A DNA stretch of 64,000 bases from Arthrobacter sp. zg-Y238. GTDB taxonomy: Bacteria; Actinomycetota; Actinomycetes; Actinomycetales; Micrococcaceae. Under the pieces are notes generated by a model. The model was given only the letters and a program-made list of their open reading frames with translations. It was not told where the DNA came from and did not search any database. Where the stretch lies: assembly GCF_024385525.1 (NCBI RefSeq), contig NZ_JANFLU010000001.1:62001-126000 (forward strand), given 5' to 3'. Both the position numbers and the translations under genes were made by a program. Shown here piece after piece: positions 32,668 to 42,075 of this stretch; the stretch's first letter is position 1; every line of letters begins with the position of its first letter.

Positions 32668-33744
32668 ATGGCCCGCAGTCCCGAAGACGCGCTTAAAGCA
32701 ACCCTGGCGCGGGTCGCACCCGGGACCGAGCTCCGCGACGGACTCGAGCGTATTCTGCGGGGCCGCACCGGCGCCCTGATCGTCCTCGGCTTTGACCGTG
32801 CGGTGGACAGCATCTGCTCCGGCGGGTTCGATATCGGCATCGACTTCTCCCCCACCAGACTCCGGGAGCTGGCCAAAATGGACGGCGCGATCGTCTGCGA
32901 CCGCGACGCCAGGAACATCCTGCGCGCGGCGGTGCAGCTGGTCCCCGACCACACCATCGAAACGCATGAATCCGGCACCCGGCACAGGACCGCCGAACGC
33001 GTGGCCATCCAGACCGGCTTCCCCGTGATTTCGGTCAGCCAGTCCATGCGGATCATCCAGCTCTACGTAGGCGGACTCCGCCACGTGCTGGAAGGATCCG
33101 AGCCGGTGCTGGCACGTGCCAATCAGGCACTGGCGACCCTCGAGCGCTACCGCGCCCGGCTGGACCAGGTCACCAACTCCCTCTCCGCATTGGAAATCGA
33201 GGCGATGGTGACGGTCCGCGACGTAGCGGTCACGCTGCAGCGCCAGGAAATGGTCCGCCGCATTTCCGAGGAAATCTCGCAGTACGTCCTCGAACTCGGG
33301 GTCGACGGCCGCCTGCTGTCCCTCCAGCTGGAGGAACTGACCACCGGCCTCGGCCCGGGCAGCGAAATGATCCTGCGCGACTATGCGGACCTGAATGACG
33401 GAAAGCGCAACATCGAGGAACAGATCTCCACGCTGCAGAACATGAGCTCGTCCGAAATGGTGGACCTGGGCAAGATTGCCTCGGTGGTCGGCTTCCAGCC
33501 GGGCCAGGATTCACTCGAAGCCGTGGTGCAGCCGCGCGGCTACCGGCTCCTGAGCAATATCAAGTCGGTTCCGCCAGCAGTATCCAACCGGTTGGTGGAC
33601 CACTTCGGCGGCCTGCAGAACCTGATGGCTGCGAACATCGATGACCTGATGACCGTCGACGGCATCGGCGAGCAGCGCGCCCGGACCGTCCGTGAAGGTC
33701 TCTCCCGGATCGCGGAGACCAGCCTCCTCGACCGGTTTATGTAG
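32668..33744 (+). CDS. disA: DNA integrity scanning diadenylate cyclase DisA
   Basis: Condenses two ATP into the second messenger c-di-AMP and scans DNA for lesions. The 358 residues contain the DAC domain with the DGA motif (72-74) and the RHR motif (105-107, GTRHRTAER), a helical linker, and a C-terminal helix-hairpin-helix domain (VDGIGEQRARTVREGL). ATG at 32668 has GGAAGGAAG upstream; the frame is open 55 codons earlier but without family similarity. It is 198 bases downstream of radA, where a weak TAGTAT promoter-like box lies. Confidence 0.96.
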   Translation: MARSPEDALKATLARVAPGTELRDGLERILRGRTGALIVLGFDRAVDSICSGGFDIGIDFSPTRLRELAKMDGAIVCDRDARNILRAAVQLVPDHTIETHESGTRHRTAERVAIQTGFPVISVSQSMRIIQLYVGGLRHVLEGSEPVLARANQALATLERYRARLDQVTNSLSALEIEAMVTVRDVAVTLQRQEMVRRISEEISQYVLELGVDGRLLSLQLEELTTGLGPGSEMILRDYADLNDGKRNIEEQISTLQNMSSSEMVDLGKIASVVGFQPGQDSLEAVVQPRGYRLLSNIKSVPPAVSNRLVDHFGGLQNLMAANIDDLMTVDGIGEQRARTVREGLSRIAETSLLDRFM

Positions 33745-33746
33745 GC

Positions 33747-34418
33747 CTATTCCAGTTCGAAAACAGCCGTTTCGCTGGTGACTTCGCCGAGCCTGGCGGT
33801 GAACACGTAGTAGCCGGGGTTCGGGTTGGACGCCACGGCGGCGCAGCCCGGGGCCGACCGGTTCCGGTCCCAGGTGAAGTTGGCCGTCTCCGAGGCGCCC
33901 GGCTCCACCGTCTTGAGGTAGTCCTCGCCGCCGTCCTGGCAGTCGGTGGAGGAGAAGATCCGGTCGGAGCCGCTGGCTACCGAAAACTCCATCTGCGAAG
34001 TTCCCACGTTGATCTCGCAGGCGGATTCCCCGGTGTTTGTGACCGTCAGCGCCAGGACCGGCGCCGCACCGGCCGGGTAGACCTGGGCATCGGTGGCGGC
34101 GGTAACCAACACGGACTCTGCGGGGCAGGCGGATTCCGACGGGGTCGCCGCGGGTTTCGGAGCCTTCGGCGTTTTCGTCGCAGCCGCAGGCGTGGCAGCC
34201 GGGGCAGTAAGTACGGGAGACGGGACGGTGGCGTCGGCTACGGTCTGTTTCTCCGGTGTCAAAGCACCAATCACGGCGGCGACCCCGAAACCGAGTCCCA
34301 CCAGGAGCAGCACCGCGAGGACGCCTGCAACCAGCCGCCGCCGGCGGTAGACGGCGGGGCTCGGACGGCGCGGGCCGGGGCGTGGTCCGGCCGGCTGCTG
34401 TCTTCCCATCCCATCCAT
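33747..34418 (-). CDS. Membrane-anchored extracytoplasmic hypothetical protein
   Basis: A 223-residue protein with an Arg/Pro-rich cytosolic N-terminus, one membrane helix (residues 30-51, LVAGVLAVLLLVGLGFGVAA), an Ala/Pro/Thr/Lys-rich linker to about residue 95, and a C-terminal beta-sandwich-like domain. The domain has four cysteines that may form two disulfides (SACPAES, SACEINVG, TDCQDGG, PGCAAVA). The outer domain resembles DUF4232/BsuPI-type Ig-like domains. Function unknown. The stop is 3 bases from the convergent disA stop. Confidence 0.7.
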   Translation of the reverse strand: MDGMGRQQPAGPRPGPRRPSPAVYRRRRLVAGVLAVLLLVGLGFGVAAVIGALTPEKQTVADATVPSPVLTAPAATPAAATKTPKAPKPAATPSESACPAESVLVTAATDAQVYPAGAAPVLALTVTNTGESACEINVGTSQMEFSVASGSDRIFSSTDCQDGGEDYLKTVEPGASETANFTWDRNRSAPGCAAVASNPNPGYYVFTARLGEVTSETAVFELE

Positions 34419-34506
34419 GGTTCAAGGCTAGAGATGAGGACCGCGATTACGGGCCGCACCACGCCGGTTAGTAGAGTATTGCTGGTCATATGCAAGGGAG
34501 TGCAGC

Positions 34507-35448
34507 ATGGATTCACAGGTGGAAGACCTGCACCGCCGGATTACCGGGTGGTTCGCCGGCAATGCCCGCGAGCTGCCCTGGCGGGACGCCGAGCGCACGC
34601 CCTGGGGTGTCCTGGTCAGCGAAATCATGCTCCAGCAGACGCCGGTGGCACGGGTGCTGCCTGTCTGGACTGAATGGCTGCAGCGATGGCCGACGCCGGC
34701 CGGATTGGCTTCGGAGCCCAGCGGGGAAGCCGTCCGGGCCTGGGGCAGGCTGGGCTATCCCCGGCGGGCCCTGCGGCTGCATGCGGCAGCGAAGGCCATT
34801 GTCGAGGAGTTCGGCGGCGAGGTGCCGTCCACCTATCCGGAGCTGCTGCGGTTGCCGGGAGTGGGTGACTACACCGCCGCCGCAGTCGCTGCGTTTGCGT
34901 TCGGACGGCGGGAAACAGTGGTGGACACCAATATCCGCCGGGTGCATGCCCGGGCAGTAACCGGGAACGCCTTGCCCTCACCGTCCCTTACCGCTGCCGA
35001 GATGCGGCTGGCCGCTTCCCTGCTGCCCCTCGACACCAGTGACTCCGTGGCCTGGAATGCCTCTGTCATGGAACTCGGCGCACTGGTCTGCACCGCCCGC
35101 AGCCCTCGATGCCAGGAGTGTCCGATAGTGGACCGCTGCGCCTGGGTGGCAGCGGGCAGGCCGGAACCCCATTACACGGCGAAGGGCCAGGCCTGGGCCG
35201 GAACGGACCGCCAGGTCCGCGGGGCCATGATGGCGGTGCTGCGCTCCGCGGAAGGTCCGGTCCGCCGGGAACTGCTGCTCCATGCGCCGGTGGATCTGGC
35301 CGGCCCGGGGCTGGCCGCCGAACTGGATCCGCTGGGCACCCTGCACCGGCTTCAGGCACCGCAGGAACAAATGGAGCGCGCTTTGGCCGGCCTGATCGCG
35401 GACAGGCTGGCGGCAGAAGACGCCAACGGAGTGTCGCTGCCGCTTTGA
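34507..35448 (+). CDS. mutY: A/G-specific adenine DNA glycosylase MutY
   Basis: Removes adenine mispaired with 8-oxoguanine. The 313 residues show the catalytic Glu39 (SEIMLQQT), a helix-hairpin-helix LPGVGDYTA (116-124) with catalytic Asp140, and a [4Fe-4S] cluster ligated by Cys195, 202, 205 and 211 (C-x6-C-x2-C-x5-C). The C-terminal 8-oxoG recognition domain is short, as in many actinobacteria. Together with radA and disA it forms a genome-maintenance neighbourhood. ATG is preceded by AAGGGAG. Confidence 0.95.
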   Translation: MDSQVEDLHRRITGWFAGNARELPWRDAERTPWGVLVSEIMLQQTPVARVLPVWTEWLQRWPTPAGLASEPSGEAVRAWGRLGYPRRALRLHAAAKAIVEEFGGEVPSTYPELLRLPGVGDYTAAAVAAFAFGRRETVVDTNIRRVHARAVTGNALPSPSLTAAEMRLAASLLPLDTSDSVAWNASVMELGALVCTARSPRCQECPIVDRCAWVAAGRPEPHYTAKGQAWAGTDRQVRGAMMAVLRSAEGPVRRELLLHAPVDLAGPGLAAELDPLGTLHRLQAPQEQMERALAGLIADRLAAEDANGVSLPL

Positions 35449-35459
35449 CGGGCGCAGGC

Positions 35460-36176
35460 TCAGATTTCTCCGAACCCGTTCCGCACCTGCTCGGCCACGA
35501 GTTCCACCGCCCTGGCCGCGTCTGGTCCGGTGGCGGTGACACTGAGCGTTTCGCCGGGCCGCAGGCCCAGCGTCATAAGCATCATGACCGATTTGCCGTC
35601 CACGCCGTTGATGGTGATCTCTGCGTCCAGGTCCGCCAGTGCCTGCGCCACGACTGAGGCCGGACGGGCGTGCAGGCCCATCGGGTTTATCAGGGTCCAC
35701 GCGCCGCTGGCGGAGTCCGCAGCATCGGGCGCCGGCTCCCCGGAGGCAGGCGGGCCTCCGGCGGCTTCGCCGGGTGCTGCACTATCCGGAGTGTAGGACG
35801 CCCCCGCCGACTCCGCGGCGGCCGAAACCTCGGCAACGTTCCTTCCGGTCTGTGCCGCTACGGCTGCGGCCACCGTGCCCTCGACCAACGGCGCATCGGC
35901 CATGAGCACCCGCTGCTGCTGCTCGGGTTCGAGGAATTCCAGCGCCGATTCCGCCGTCATCACTGCGGAGCCAAGGTCCGTCAGCAGGACCGTGCCCTCG
36001 CCGGAGTCCGTGGCAGCAATACCGGCCATGATTTTTTCCAGGCTGGTGCCGATGCCGTCGTCGTCAGTTCCCCCTGCCGGAACTATCCGAACGTCTGCGG
36101 CCATCTGAGCCGCCAGCTCGCAGACGCCCTCGGCCAGCTTCCGGCTGTGCGAAACTACCACCAGGCCGACGCTCAC
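35460..36176 (-). CDS. dhaM: PTS-dependent dihydroxyacetone kinase, phosphotransferase subunit DhaM
   Basis: Passes phosphate from the PTS to ADP bound on DhaL. The 238 residues have two domains: a mannose-type EIIA domain (1-125) with phospho-His10 (VVVSHSRKL), then, after an Ala/Pro/Gly linker, a complete HPr domain (160-238) with phospho-His169 (GLHARPAS). The truncated enzyme-I domain of the E. coli protein is absent. Phosphate must therefore come from EI, possibly via HPr, encoded at 16.3-18.4 kb. It overlaps dhaL by four bases. Confidence 0.94.
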   Translation of the reverse strand: MSVGLVVVSHSRKLAEGVCELAAQMAADVRIVPAGGTDDDGIGTSLEKIMAGIAATDSGEGTVLLTDLGSAVMTAESALEFLEPEQQQRVLMADAPLVEGTVAAAVAAQTGRNVAEVSAAAESAGASYTPDSAAPGEAAGGPPASGEPAPDAADSASGAWTLINPMGLHARPASVVAQALADLDAEITINGVDGKSVMMLMTLGLRPGETLSVTATGPDAARAVELVAEQVRNGFGEI

Positions 36177-36814
36177 GCTGCCGTCTCCGCCGCCGAAACC
36201 GCCGCCTGCAGGATCAGCGCCGTGGATGCGGCCCCGGGATCGAGGTGCCCCGCGCTGCGCTCCCCCAGGTAGCTGGCCCGGCCCTTGCGGGCGACAAGCG
36301 GCTCAGTGCCGGCCAGTCCGGCGTCGGCTGCGTTCGCGGCCGCCGTCAGGATCTCCACCGGACCTGAACCCGCCGCCTCCGCCGTGACAGCGGCATCCAC
36401 TGCGGGAGTCCAGGCATCGATCATGGTCTTGTCCCCGGGTTCGGCCTTGCCGCGGGCAACTATTCCGTCCCGGGCGGCCGTCAGCACGGCGACCAGCTCG
36501 GCCGGTCCGAGGGCGGAGGCGCTGCCCGCCGCGGTGGAGGCACGCAGGAATGCCGTTCCGTACAGCGGCCCGGCGGCGCCGCCCACCTTCGACATGAGGG
36601 TCATGGCGACCGTTTTGAATACCGCTCCGGGTGTCTCCGGCACGCCGTCGGCGTCCAGTTTCTCCACCACCGCGCTGAATCCGCGTTCCATGTTCTCCCC
36701 GTGGTCGGCGTCGCCGATCTCCCGGTCCAGGGTGGTCAGCCGCTGGCGGTTCCCGCTCAGGGCAGCGGCGCTGAGGCGCATCCACCGATCTGCCCAGGCT
36801 GCATCCAGTTCCAT
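36173..36814 (-). CDS. dhaL: Dihydroxyacetone kinase subunit DhaL
   Basis: A 213-residue, eight-helix ADP/ATP-binding subunit that transfers phosphate to dihydroxyacetone held by DhaK. The Mg-nucleotide signature is GDADHGENMERGF near residue 30, with the glycine-rich loop KVGGAAGPLYGT further on. ATG at 36814 lies two bases after the dhaK stop and has GGGGAG eight bases upstream. A GTG five codons earlier would overlap dhaK. Middle gene of dhaK-dhaL-dhaM. Confidence 0.94.
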   Translation of the reverse strand: MELDAAWADRWMRLSAAALSGNRQRLTTLDREIGDADHGENMERGFSAVVEKLDADGVPETPGAVFKTVAMTLMSKVGGAAGPLYGTAFLRASTAAGSASALGPAELVAVLTAARDGIVARGKAEPGDKTMIDAWTPAVDAAVTAEAAGSGPVEILTAAANAADAGLAGTEPLVARKGRASYLGERSAGHLDPGAASTALILQAAVSAAETAA

Positions 36815-36816
36815 GC

Positions 36817-37818
36817 CTATACTCCCCACCGCAGGGCCGGTGTGTTGACCGGCGAGTCCCAGAGGTCCGTAAGTTCATCATCCAGCCGCAGGACGGTCAC
36901 TGATGCCCCTTCCATCTCCAGGGCGGTGATGTAATTGCCCACCAGGGAACGCTCCACCCGGGCACCTCGGTCTGCCAGGATTTGGGCCGCCCGACGGTAC
37001 ACAATGTACAACTCGCTCAGCGGAGTGCCGCCCATGCCGTTCACGAAGAGCAGCACCCGGTCTCCGGAGGCGACCCCGAGATCGCTGAGCACCGGTTCCA
37101 TCAACTGGTCCGTAATGGAATCCGCCGTCGTCATTGGCACCCGGTGCCGGCCGGGCTCGCCGTGGATCCCCACACCCATTTCAATCTCGTCTTCTGCCAG
37201 GGTGAAGCTGGGCTCACCGGCATGCGGCACCGTACAGGGTGCCAGGGCAACGCCCATGGACCGGACGTTCGCATTGACGCGCTCGGCGATCTCCGCCACC
37301 TTGGCAAGGTCATCCCCGCGGTCCGCGGCGCCGCCGGCAATCCGCTCCAGCAGCACGGTCCCGGCCACGCCGCGCCTTCCTGCTGTGTAGGTCGAGTCTT
37401 CCACCGCGACGTCGTCGTTCACCACGACTGTGCGGATGTCGATGCCTTCGACGCCGGCAAGTTCGGCGGCCGTCTCGAAGTTCAGGATGTCGCCGGTGTA
37501 GTTCTTCACCACGAGCAGGACGCCGGAGCCCGAGTCGCTCTTCACGATGGCCGGCAATATCTGGTCCGGGGTAGGCGACGTGAACACGGCTCCGGGAACC
37601 GCGGCCGTGAGCATGCCCTGCCCCACATAGCCGCTGTGCAGGGGCTCGTGGCCGCTGCCGCCGCCGGAGACCAGGCCTACCTTGCCCTGTACCGGAACGT
37701 CGCGCCGGAGGACGTAGTCCGGGTCCAAATGGATCTGGACCAGGTCATGGTGGGCCAACCCGAATCCTTCGAGTGATTCGGCCACCACCGAGCGGGGATT
37801 GTTGATGAGTTTCTTCAT
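36817..37818 (-). CDS. dhaK: Dihydroxyacetone kinase subunit DhaK
   Basis: A 333-residue subunit that binds dihydroxyacetone covalently through a histidine. It starts MKKLINNPRSVVAESL, has the phosphate-loop GGGSGHEPLHSGYVG near residue 50, and the substrate-His segment GVGIHGEPGRHRVP near 215. ATG at 37818 has AAGGAG upstream; the frame is open 22 codons earlier without support. It is the first gene of the dha operon. No DhaS/DhaR-type regulator or glycerol dehydrogenase is adjacent. Confidence 0.95.
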   Translation of the reverse strand: MKKLINNPRSVVAESLEGFGLAHHDLVQIHLDPDYVLRRDVPVQGKVGLVSGGGSGHEPLHSGYVGQGMLTAAVPGAVFTSPTPDQILPAIVKSDSGSGVLLVVKNYTGDILNFETAAELAGVEGIDIRTVVVNDDVAVEDSTYTAGRRGVAGTVLLERIAGGAADRGDDLAKVAEIAERVNANVRSMGVALAPCTVPHAGEPSFTLAEDEIEMGVGIHGEPGRHRVPMTTADSITDQLMEPVLSDLGVASGDRVLLFVNGMGGTPLSELYIVYRRAAQILADRGARVERSLVGNYITALEMEGASVTVLRLDDELTDLWDSPVNTPALRWGV

Positions 37819-37975
37819 GACGCCGGGCTCCTTAGCGGTCGGACTGCCGAGCCCCGCGAGCACGCCAAGGCTCCCTCTCCCCAAACGACCCTACCCGCGC
37901 AGCAGGCAGTGCAACAGAGTGCCGGCGTGCCAGCTGCACCGACAGCGCCTTAGATCGAAAAGCCGCCCGGGCATG

Positions 37976-38004
37976 AAAAAGCGGGAGGGGCGAACCCCTC
38001 CCGC
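37976..38004 (-). terminator. Strong terminator after the CsbD gene
   Basis: On the minus strand GCGGGAGGGG and CCCCTCCCGC enclose a TTCG tetraloop and are followed by TTTTT. It lies 15 bases beyond the CsbD stop. Confidence 0.93.
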
Positions 38005-38019
38005 TTCTTTAATAAAGCC

Positions 38020-38196
38020 TTACTTGCCCTTGAAAGCGTCCTTGACGTTCTCTCCGGCGTCCTTCAGGCTCGACTTGGCCTGGTCGCCGTGGCCTTCGGC
38101 CTCCATGCGCTCATTGCCGGTGGCCTTGCCTACGCCTTCCTTGACCTTGCCGCCAAGATTTTCGGCCTTGTTCTGCATCTTGTCATCTGCGCCCAT
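38020..38196 (-). CDS. CsbD family stress protein
   Basis: A 58-residue hydrophilic protein of the CsbD type: MGADDKMQNKAENLGGKVKE followed by GKATGNERMEAEG and a lysine-rich end. Members are abundant general-stress proteins of unknown mechanism. ATG at 38196 gives the standard start; the frame extends upstream 48 codons but without similarity. Single gene with its own terminator. Confidence 0.92.
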   Translation of the reverse strand: MGADDKMQNKAENLGGKVKEGVGKATGNERMEAEGHGDQAKSSLKDAGENVKDAFKGK

Positions 38197-38390
38197 TGCT
38201 GAACCCGCTTTCTGATCGTGGCCCGTGCAAACGCGAAACTGCTGCTGCTTAGGCAACTGTTTACTGATGCGTTCCGTCGGGACCCTTGATGATGCTAAGT
38301 ATCCTGAGCTTATCCAGCTTTGAAGACAAAAGGCCAGCACGGCCCTCCCGGTTACTCTCTCTGCGAACGCGCCCCGGGACGGCCGCCGGA

Positions 38391-38906
38391 TTAGAACGAG
38401 CGGATCATCCGGGTGTTTCCCAGGGTGTTCGGCTTTACCCGGGCGAGGTCCAGGAACTCGGCAACGCCCTCATCGGAGGAACGCAGCAGTTCGGAATAAA
38501 CCTCCGGATCCACGGCTGATTGATTGGCCATGACGGCGAATCCATGCCGGCGGAAAAACTCCACTTCAAAGGTCAGGCAGAAAACCCGCCGCACACCTAT
38601 TTCCACCGCATCAGCGAGAAGCTGTTCCAGCAGGAGATGGCCGATTCCACTGCCCCGCAGTGCAGGATCAGCGGCCAGGGTGCGTACTTCCGCAAGGTCT
38701 TCCCACATCACGTGCAGTGCACCGCAGCCCACAATCCGCCCGTCGGCGTCCTCCGCAACCCGGAATTCCTGCAGCGCCTCGTAGTAGGCCACCGCCTCCT
38801 TGGCCACCAGGATCCGCTCCTCAGCCAGCGGCGCAACGAGGGCGCGGATGCGGGGAACATCGGAAGTGCGTGCGCGGCGGATGGTGATGGCGGGTACGGA
38901 AGTCAC
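38391..38906 (-). CDS. Amino-acid N-acetyltransferase (short ArgA-like GNAT)
   Basis: A 171-residue GNAT enzyme of the type annotated as short N-acetylglutamate synthase in actinobacteria. The core acetyl-CoA loop reads RGSGIGHLLLEQLL, and the C-terminal FCLTFEVEFFRRHGF is the usual end motif. It starts at GTG. If the assignment is right it makes N-acetylglutamate, the first arginine-pathway intermediate, but the arg genes are not nearby, and other amino acids are possible substrates. Confidence 0.82.
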   Translation of the reverse strand: MTSVPAITIRRARTSDVPRIRALVAPLAEERILVAKEAVAYYEALQEFRVAEDADGRIVGCGALHVMWEDLAEVRTLAADPALRGSGIGHLLLEQLLADAVEIGVRRVFCLTFEVEFFRRHGFAVMANQSAVDPEVYSELLRSSDEGVAEFLDLARVKPNTLGNTRMIRSF

Positions 38907-38987
38907 CGGCCCAGTCTAGGACCGTCGGGGCGGCCGCACCCAAACTTCGTTTCTCCGTTCGACGCTTCACGGCCGCCCCTTAACGCG

Positions 38988-39024
38988 AAAGGACCCGGCG
39001 GGCTGTCTGCCCGCCGGGTCCTTT
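38988..39024 (-). terminator. Terminator after clpC
   Basis: AAAGGACCCGGCGGGC (38988-39003) and GCCCGCCGGGTCCTTT (39009-39024) are exact complements around a 5-base loop, 30 bases beyond the clpC stop on the minus strand. Confidence 0.9.
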
Positions 39025-39053
39025 ACCCGTGCATTGGTTGTACTGAGCGGCTG

Positions 39054-41561
39054 TTAGTCGCTGACGCCGGCTTCGATTGCCGAGGTAGCTTCCTCAATCG
39101 CCTTCGGAACACCGCTGCCGACGAATGTGAACTTCGCTTCGTCGCCTTCGCCCTCGACGTCCACCGAGATGGCCTCGCCGGGCTTGAGTTCCCCGAAGAG
39201 GATCTTCTCGGAGAGCTGGTCCTCGATTTCGCGCTGGATGGTCCGGCGCAGCGGCCGGGCACCCATTGCGGGATCGTAGCCGCGCGTTGCCAGCAGCACC
39301 TTGGCGGCCGGGGTGAGCTCGATGGTCATGCCCTTCTCGGCCAGGCGCTGGCTCAGACGGTTCAGGAACAGGTCCACAATCTGGACAATCTCTTCCTGGG
39401 TCAGCTGCGGGAAGACCACCGTGTCATCAACACGGTTGAGGAACTCGGGGCGGAAGTGCTGGCGCAGCTCTTCCGTAACCCGTGCCCGCATCCGGTCGTA
39501 ACCGGTCTTGGTGTCCGTGCCGGACTGGAAGCCGGTCATAACGCCCTTGGAGATGTCCTTGGTACCAAGGTTGGTCGTCATGATGATGATGGTGTTCTTG
39601 AAGTCCACCATGCGGCCCTGGGCGTCGGTCAGGCGACCGTCTTCCAGGATCTGCAGCAGCGAGTTGAAGAGGTCCGAGTGGGCCTTCTCCACTTCGTCGA
39701 ACAGCACCACGGAGAACGGACGGCGACGGACCTTTTCGGTCAGCTGCCCGCCTTCTTCGTAGCCCACGTATCCGGGAGGAGCACCAAACAGGCGCGAGAC
39801 CGTGTGCTTCTCGGCGTACTCGGACATGTCCAGGGTGATGAGGGCGTCCTCGTCACCGAACAGGAACTCCGCAAGGGCCTTGGCGAGCTCGGTCTTACCG
39901 ACGCCGGTGGGGCCGGCGAAGATGAACGAACCGCCCGGACGCTTCGGGTCCTTCAGTCCGGCCCGCGTACGGCGCATGGCCTGCGAGATGGACTTGATGG
40001 CCTGGTCCTGGCCGATGACGCGCTTGTGCAGTTCGTCTTCCATCCGCAGCAGGCGGGTGGATTCTTCCTCGTTCAGCTTGACCACGGGGATGCCGGTGGA
40101 GTTGGCAAGCACCTCGGCGATGAGTTCCTCATCCACCTCGGCAATGTCATCCAGGCCTCCGGACTTCCACTGGCGTTCCTTCTCCGCGCGCTGATCCTGG
40201 AGCTTCTGCTCCTTGTCACGCAGGGAGGCGGCACCTTCGAAGTCCTGGGAGTCGATTGCCGACTCCTTCTCCATCTTCAGCGCCGAAATCCGCTCGTCGA
40301 TTTCCTTCAGCTCCGGCGGGGCCGTCATCCGGCGGATCCGCAGGCGGGCGCCGGCCTCGTCAATCAGGTCGATTGCCTTGTCCGGCAGGAACCGGTCGCT
40401 GATGTACCGCTCGGCCAGCGTAGCTGCGGAGGCCAGTGCGGCATCGGTGATGGAAACGCGGTGGTGCGCTTCGTAGCGGTCACGCAGGCCCTTGAGGATC
40501 TCGATGGCATGTGCCACCGAGGGCTCGGCAACCTGGATCGGCTGGAAGCGGCGCTCCAGCGCGGCATCCTTCTCGATGTGCTTGCGGTACTCGTCCAGAG
40601 TGGTGGCACCAATGGTCTGCAGCTCGCCCCGGGCCAGCATCGGCTTCAGGATCGATGCCGCATCAATGGCGCCTTCGGCGGCACCCGCACCCACGAGGGT
40701 GTGGATCTCGTCGATGAACAGGATGATGTCGCCGCGGGTGCGGATTTCCTTGAGGACCTTCTTCAGGCGTTCCTCAAAGTCACCGCGGTAGCGCGAACCA
40801 GCAACCAACGAACCGAGGTCCAAGGTGTAAAGCTGCTTGTCCTTCAGGGTCTCGGGCACGTCGCCGCGCACGATCGCCTGGGCCAGCCCCTCTACGACGG
40901 CGGTCTTGCCGACGCCGGGCTCGCCGATCAGGACAGGGTTGTTCTTGGTCCTGCGTGAAAGCACCTGCATCACGCGTTCCATTTCATGCTCGCGCCCGAT
41001 TACCGGGTCAAGCTTGGATTCACGCGCGGCCTGTGTGAGGTTGCGGCCGAACTGGTCCAGCACCACCGATCCGGCGGGCTGGCCTTCCTGCTGCTGGCCA
41101 CCGGTGGAGACGGGCTCTTTGCCCTGGTAGCCGGAAAGCAACTGGATGACCTGCTGGCGGACGCGGTTCAGGTCAGCACCAAGCTTGACCAGCACCTGCG
41201 CGGCTACGCCTTCACCTTCACGGATCAGGCCGAGCAGGATGTGTTCGGTGCCGATGTAGTTATGGCCGAGCTGCAGGGCTTCACGAAGCGAAAGCTCCAG
41301 CACCTTCTTGGCGCGGGGGGTGAAGGGGATGTGGCCGGTCGGGGCCTGCTGGCCCTGACCGATGATCTCCTGCACCTGCTCGCGGACAGCACCAAGCGAG
41401 ATGCCCAGGGATTCAAGGGCCTTAGCAGCGACACCTTCACCCTCATGAATGAGCCCAAGCAAAATATGCTCGGTGCCGATGTAGTTGTGGTTGAGCATGC
41501 GGGCCTCTTCTTGGGCAAGCACGACAACGCGACGGGCACGGTCGGTAAATCTTTCAAACAT
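39054..41561 (-). CDS. clpC: ATP-dependent Clp protease ATP-binding subunit ClpC
   Basis: The 835-residue unfoldase that feeds substrates to ClpP and also acts as a chaperone. The double Clp-N repeat at 1-140 has [14 protein letters not shown] twice. The first AAA+ module has GEPGVGKTA, a UVR/M-domain coiled coil lies near 430, and the second AAA+ module has GPTGVGKTE and ends with the [14 protein letters not shown] region. ATG at 41561 has AGGAG upstream. A ClgR-type palindrome lies 67 bases before the start, which predicts stress control by ClgR. Confidence 0.97.
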   Translation of the reverse strand: MFERFTDRARRVVVLAQEEARMLNHNYIGTEHILLGLIHEGEGVAAKALESLGISLGAVREQVQEIIGQGQQAPTGHIPFTPRAKKVLELSLREALQLGHNYIGTEHILLGLIREGEGVAAQVLVKLGADLNRVRQQVIQLLSGYQGKEPVSTGGQQQEGQPAGSVVLDQFGRNLTQAARESKLDPVIGREHEMERVMQVLSRRTKNNPVLIGEPGVGKTAVVEGLAQAIVRGDVPETLKDKQLYTLDLGSLVAGSRYRGDFEERLKKVLKEIRTRGDIILFIDEIHTLVGAGAAEGAIDAASILKPMLARGELQTIGATTLDEYRKHIEKDAALERRFQPIQVAEPSVAHAIEILKGLRDRYEAHHRVSITDAALASAATLAERYISDRFLPDKAIDLIDEAGARLRIRRMTAPPELKEIDERISALKMEKESAIDSQDFEGAASLRDKEQKLQDQRAEKERQWKSGGLDDIAEVDEELIAEVLANSTGIPVVKLNEEESTRLLRMEDELHKRVIGQDQAIKSISQAMRRTRAGLKDPKRPGGSFIFAGPTGVGKTELAKALAEFLFGDEDALITLDMSEYAEKHTVSRLFGAPPGYVGYEEGGQLTEKVRRRPFSVVLFDEVEKAHSDLFNSLLQILEDGRLTDAQGRMVDFKNTIIIMTTNLGTKDISKGVMTGFQSGTDTKTGYDRMRARVTEELRQHFRPEFLNRVDDTVVFPQLTQEEIVQIVDLFLNRLSQRLAEKGMTIELTPAAKVLLATRGYDPAMGARPLRRTIQREIEDQLSEKILFGELKPGEAISVDVEGEGDEAKFTFVGSGVPKAIEEATSAIEAGVSD

Positions 41562-41627
41562 GAGGCACACTCCTAGCTAACGCGTAATTCGATGCTACGT
41601 GCCCCAGGGGTGCTTAAGGAGCTTGTT

Positions 41628-41638
41628 CGCCGTCGGCG
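41628..41638. promoter_or_regulatory. ClgR-box-like operator of clpC
   Basis: On the minus strand the site reads CGC-CGACG-GCG, followed by AAC. It fits the actinobacterial ClgR consensus CGCYNANRGCG at every defined position. It lies between lsr2 and clpC, 67 bases before the clpC ATG. Confidence 0.65.
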
Positions 41639-41657
41639 TGAGAGGCGGGCGGTATGC

Positions 41658-41984
41658 CTAGCTCTGCGCGGCCCGGTAGGCGTCGATGATCTCGCTGTTT
41701 ACGCGGCCGCGCTCGGAAACGGTGTAGCCGTTCTTGCGGGCCCATTCGCGGATCTGTGCAGCCTCGTTGCTGCGGGCTGCGCCGGTGCCGCGCGGACGCC
41801 CGGTGCGGCCTCCGACCTTACGGCCGGCATCCACGTACGGCTTCAATGCATCGCGGAGAGTTTTCGCATTGTCTTTCGACAGATCAATCTCGTACTGTGA
41901 CCCGTCCAAGGCAAACCGTACGGTCTCATCCGCACTTCCACCGTCGACGTCATCCACGAGAATGATTTTTACCTTTTGCGCCAT
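41658..41984 (-). CDS. lsr2: Lsr2 nucleoid-associated protein
   Basis: A 108-residue actinobacterial xenogeneic silencer that binds AT-rich DNA and bridges it. The N-terminal dimerisation domain begins KVKIILVDDVDGGSADETV. The C-terminal DNA-binding domain has IREWARKNGYTVSERGRV, with the minor-groove-binding R-G-R. A basic GGRTGRPRGTG linker joins them. It has its own well-formed promoter. Confidence 0.96.
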   Translation of the reverse strand: MAQKVKIILVDDVDGGSADETVRFALDGSQYEIDLSKDNAKTLRDALKPYVDAGRKVGGRTGRPRGTGAARSNEAAQIREWARKNGYTVSERGRVNSEIIDAYRAAQS

Positions 41985-42019
41985 GACAGGCTCCTAAGCA
42001 GCTAAAAATGGGAAGACTA

Positions 42020-42048
42020 ATTATGAGACCACTTAGAGTATGACGCAA
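42020..42048 (-). promoter_or_regulatory. lsr2 promoter
   Basis: Minus-strand TTGCGT (42048-42043) and CATAAT (42025-42020) are separated by exactly 17 bases; the -10 ends 36 bases before the lsr2 ATG. The surrounding sequence is AT-rich compared with the rest of the window, which would also let Lsr2 bind its own promoter. Confidence 0.6.
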
Positions 42049-42075
42049 TTGGTAAAGCCCCGTCAAAGTACTTGG

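Noticed and set aside
38520-40958. 812-codon plus-strand open frame
   Set aside because: It is antisense to clpC, has no family features, and is a high-GC shadow of a certain gene.
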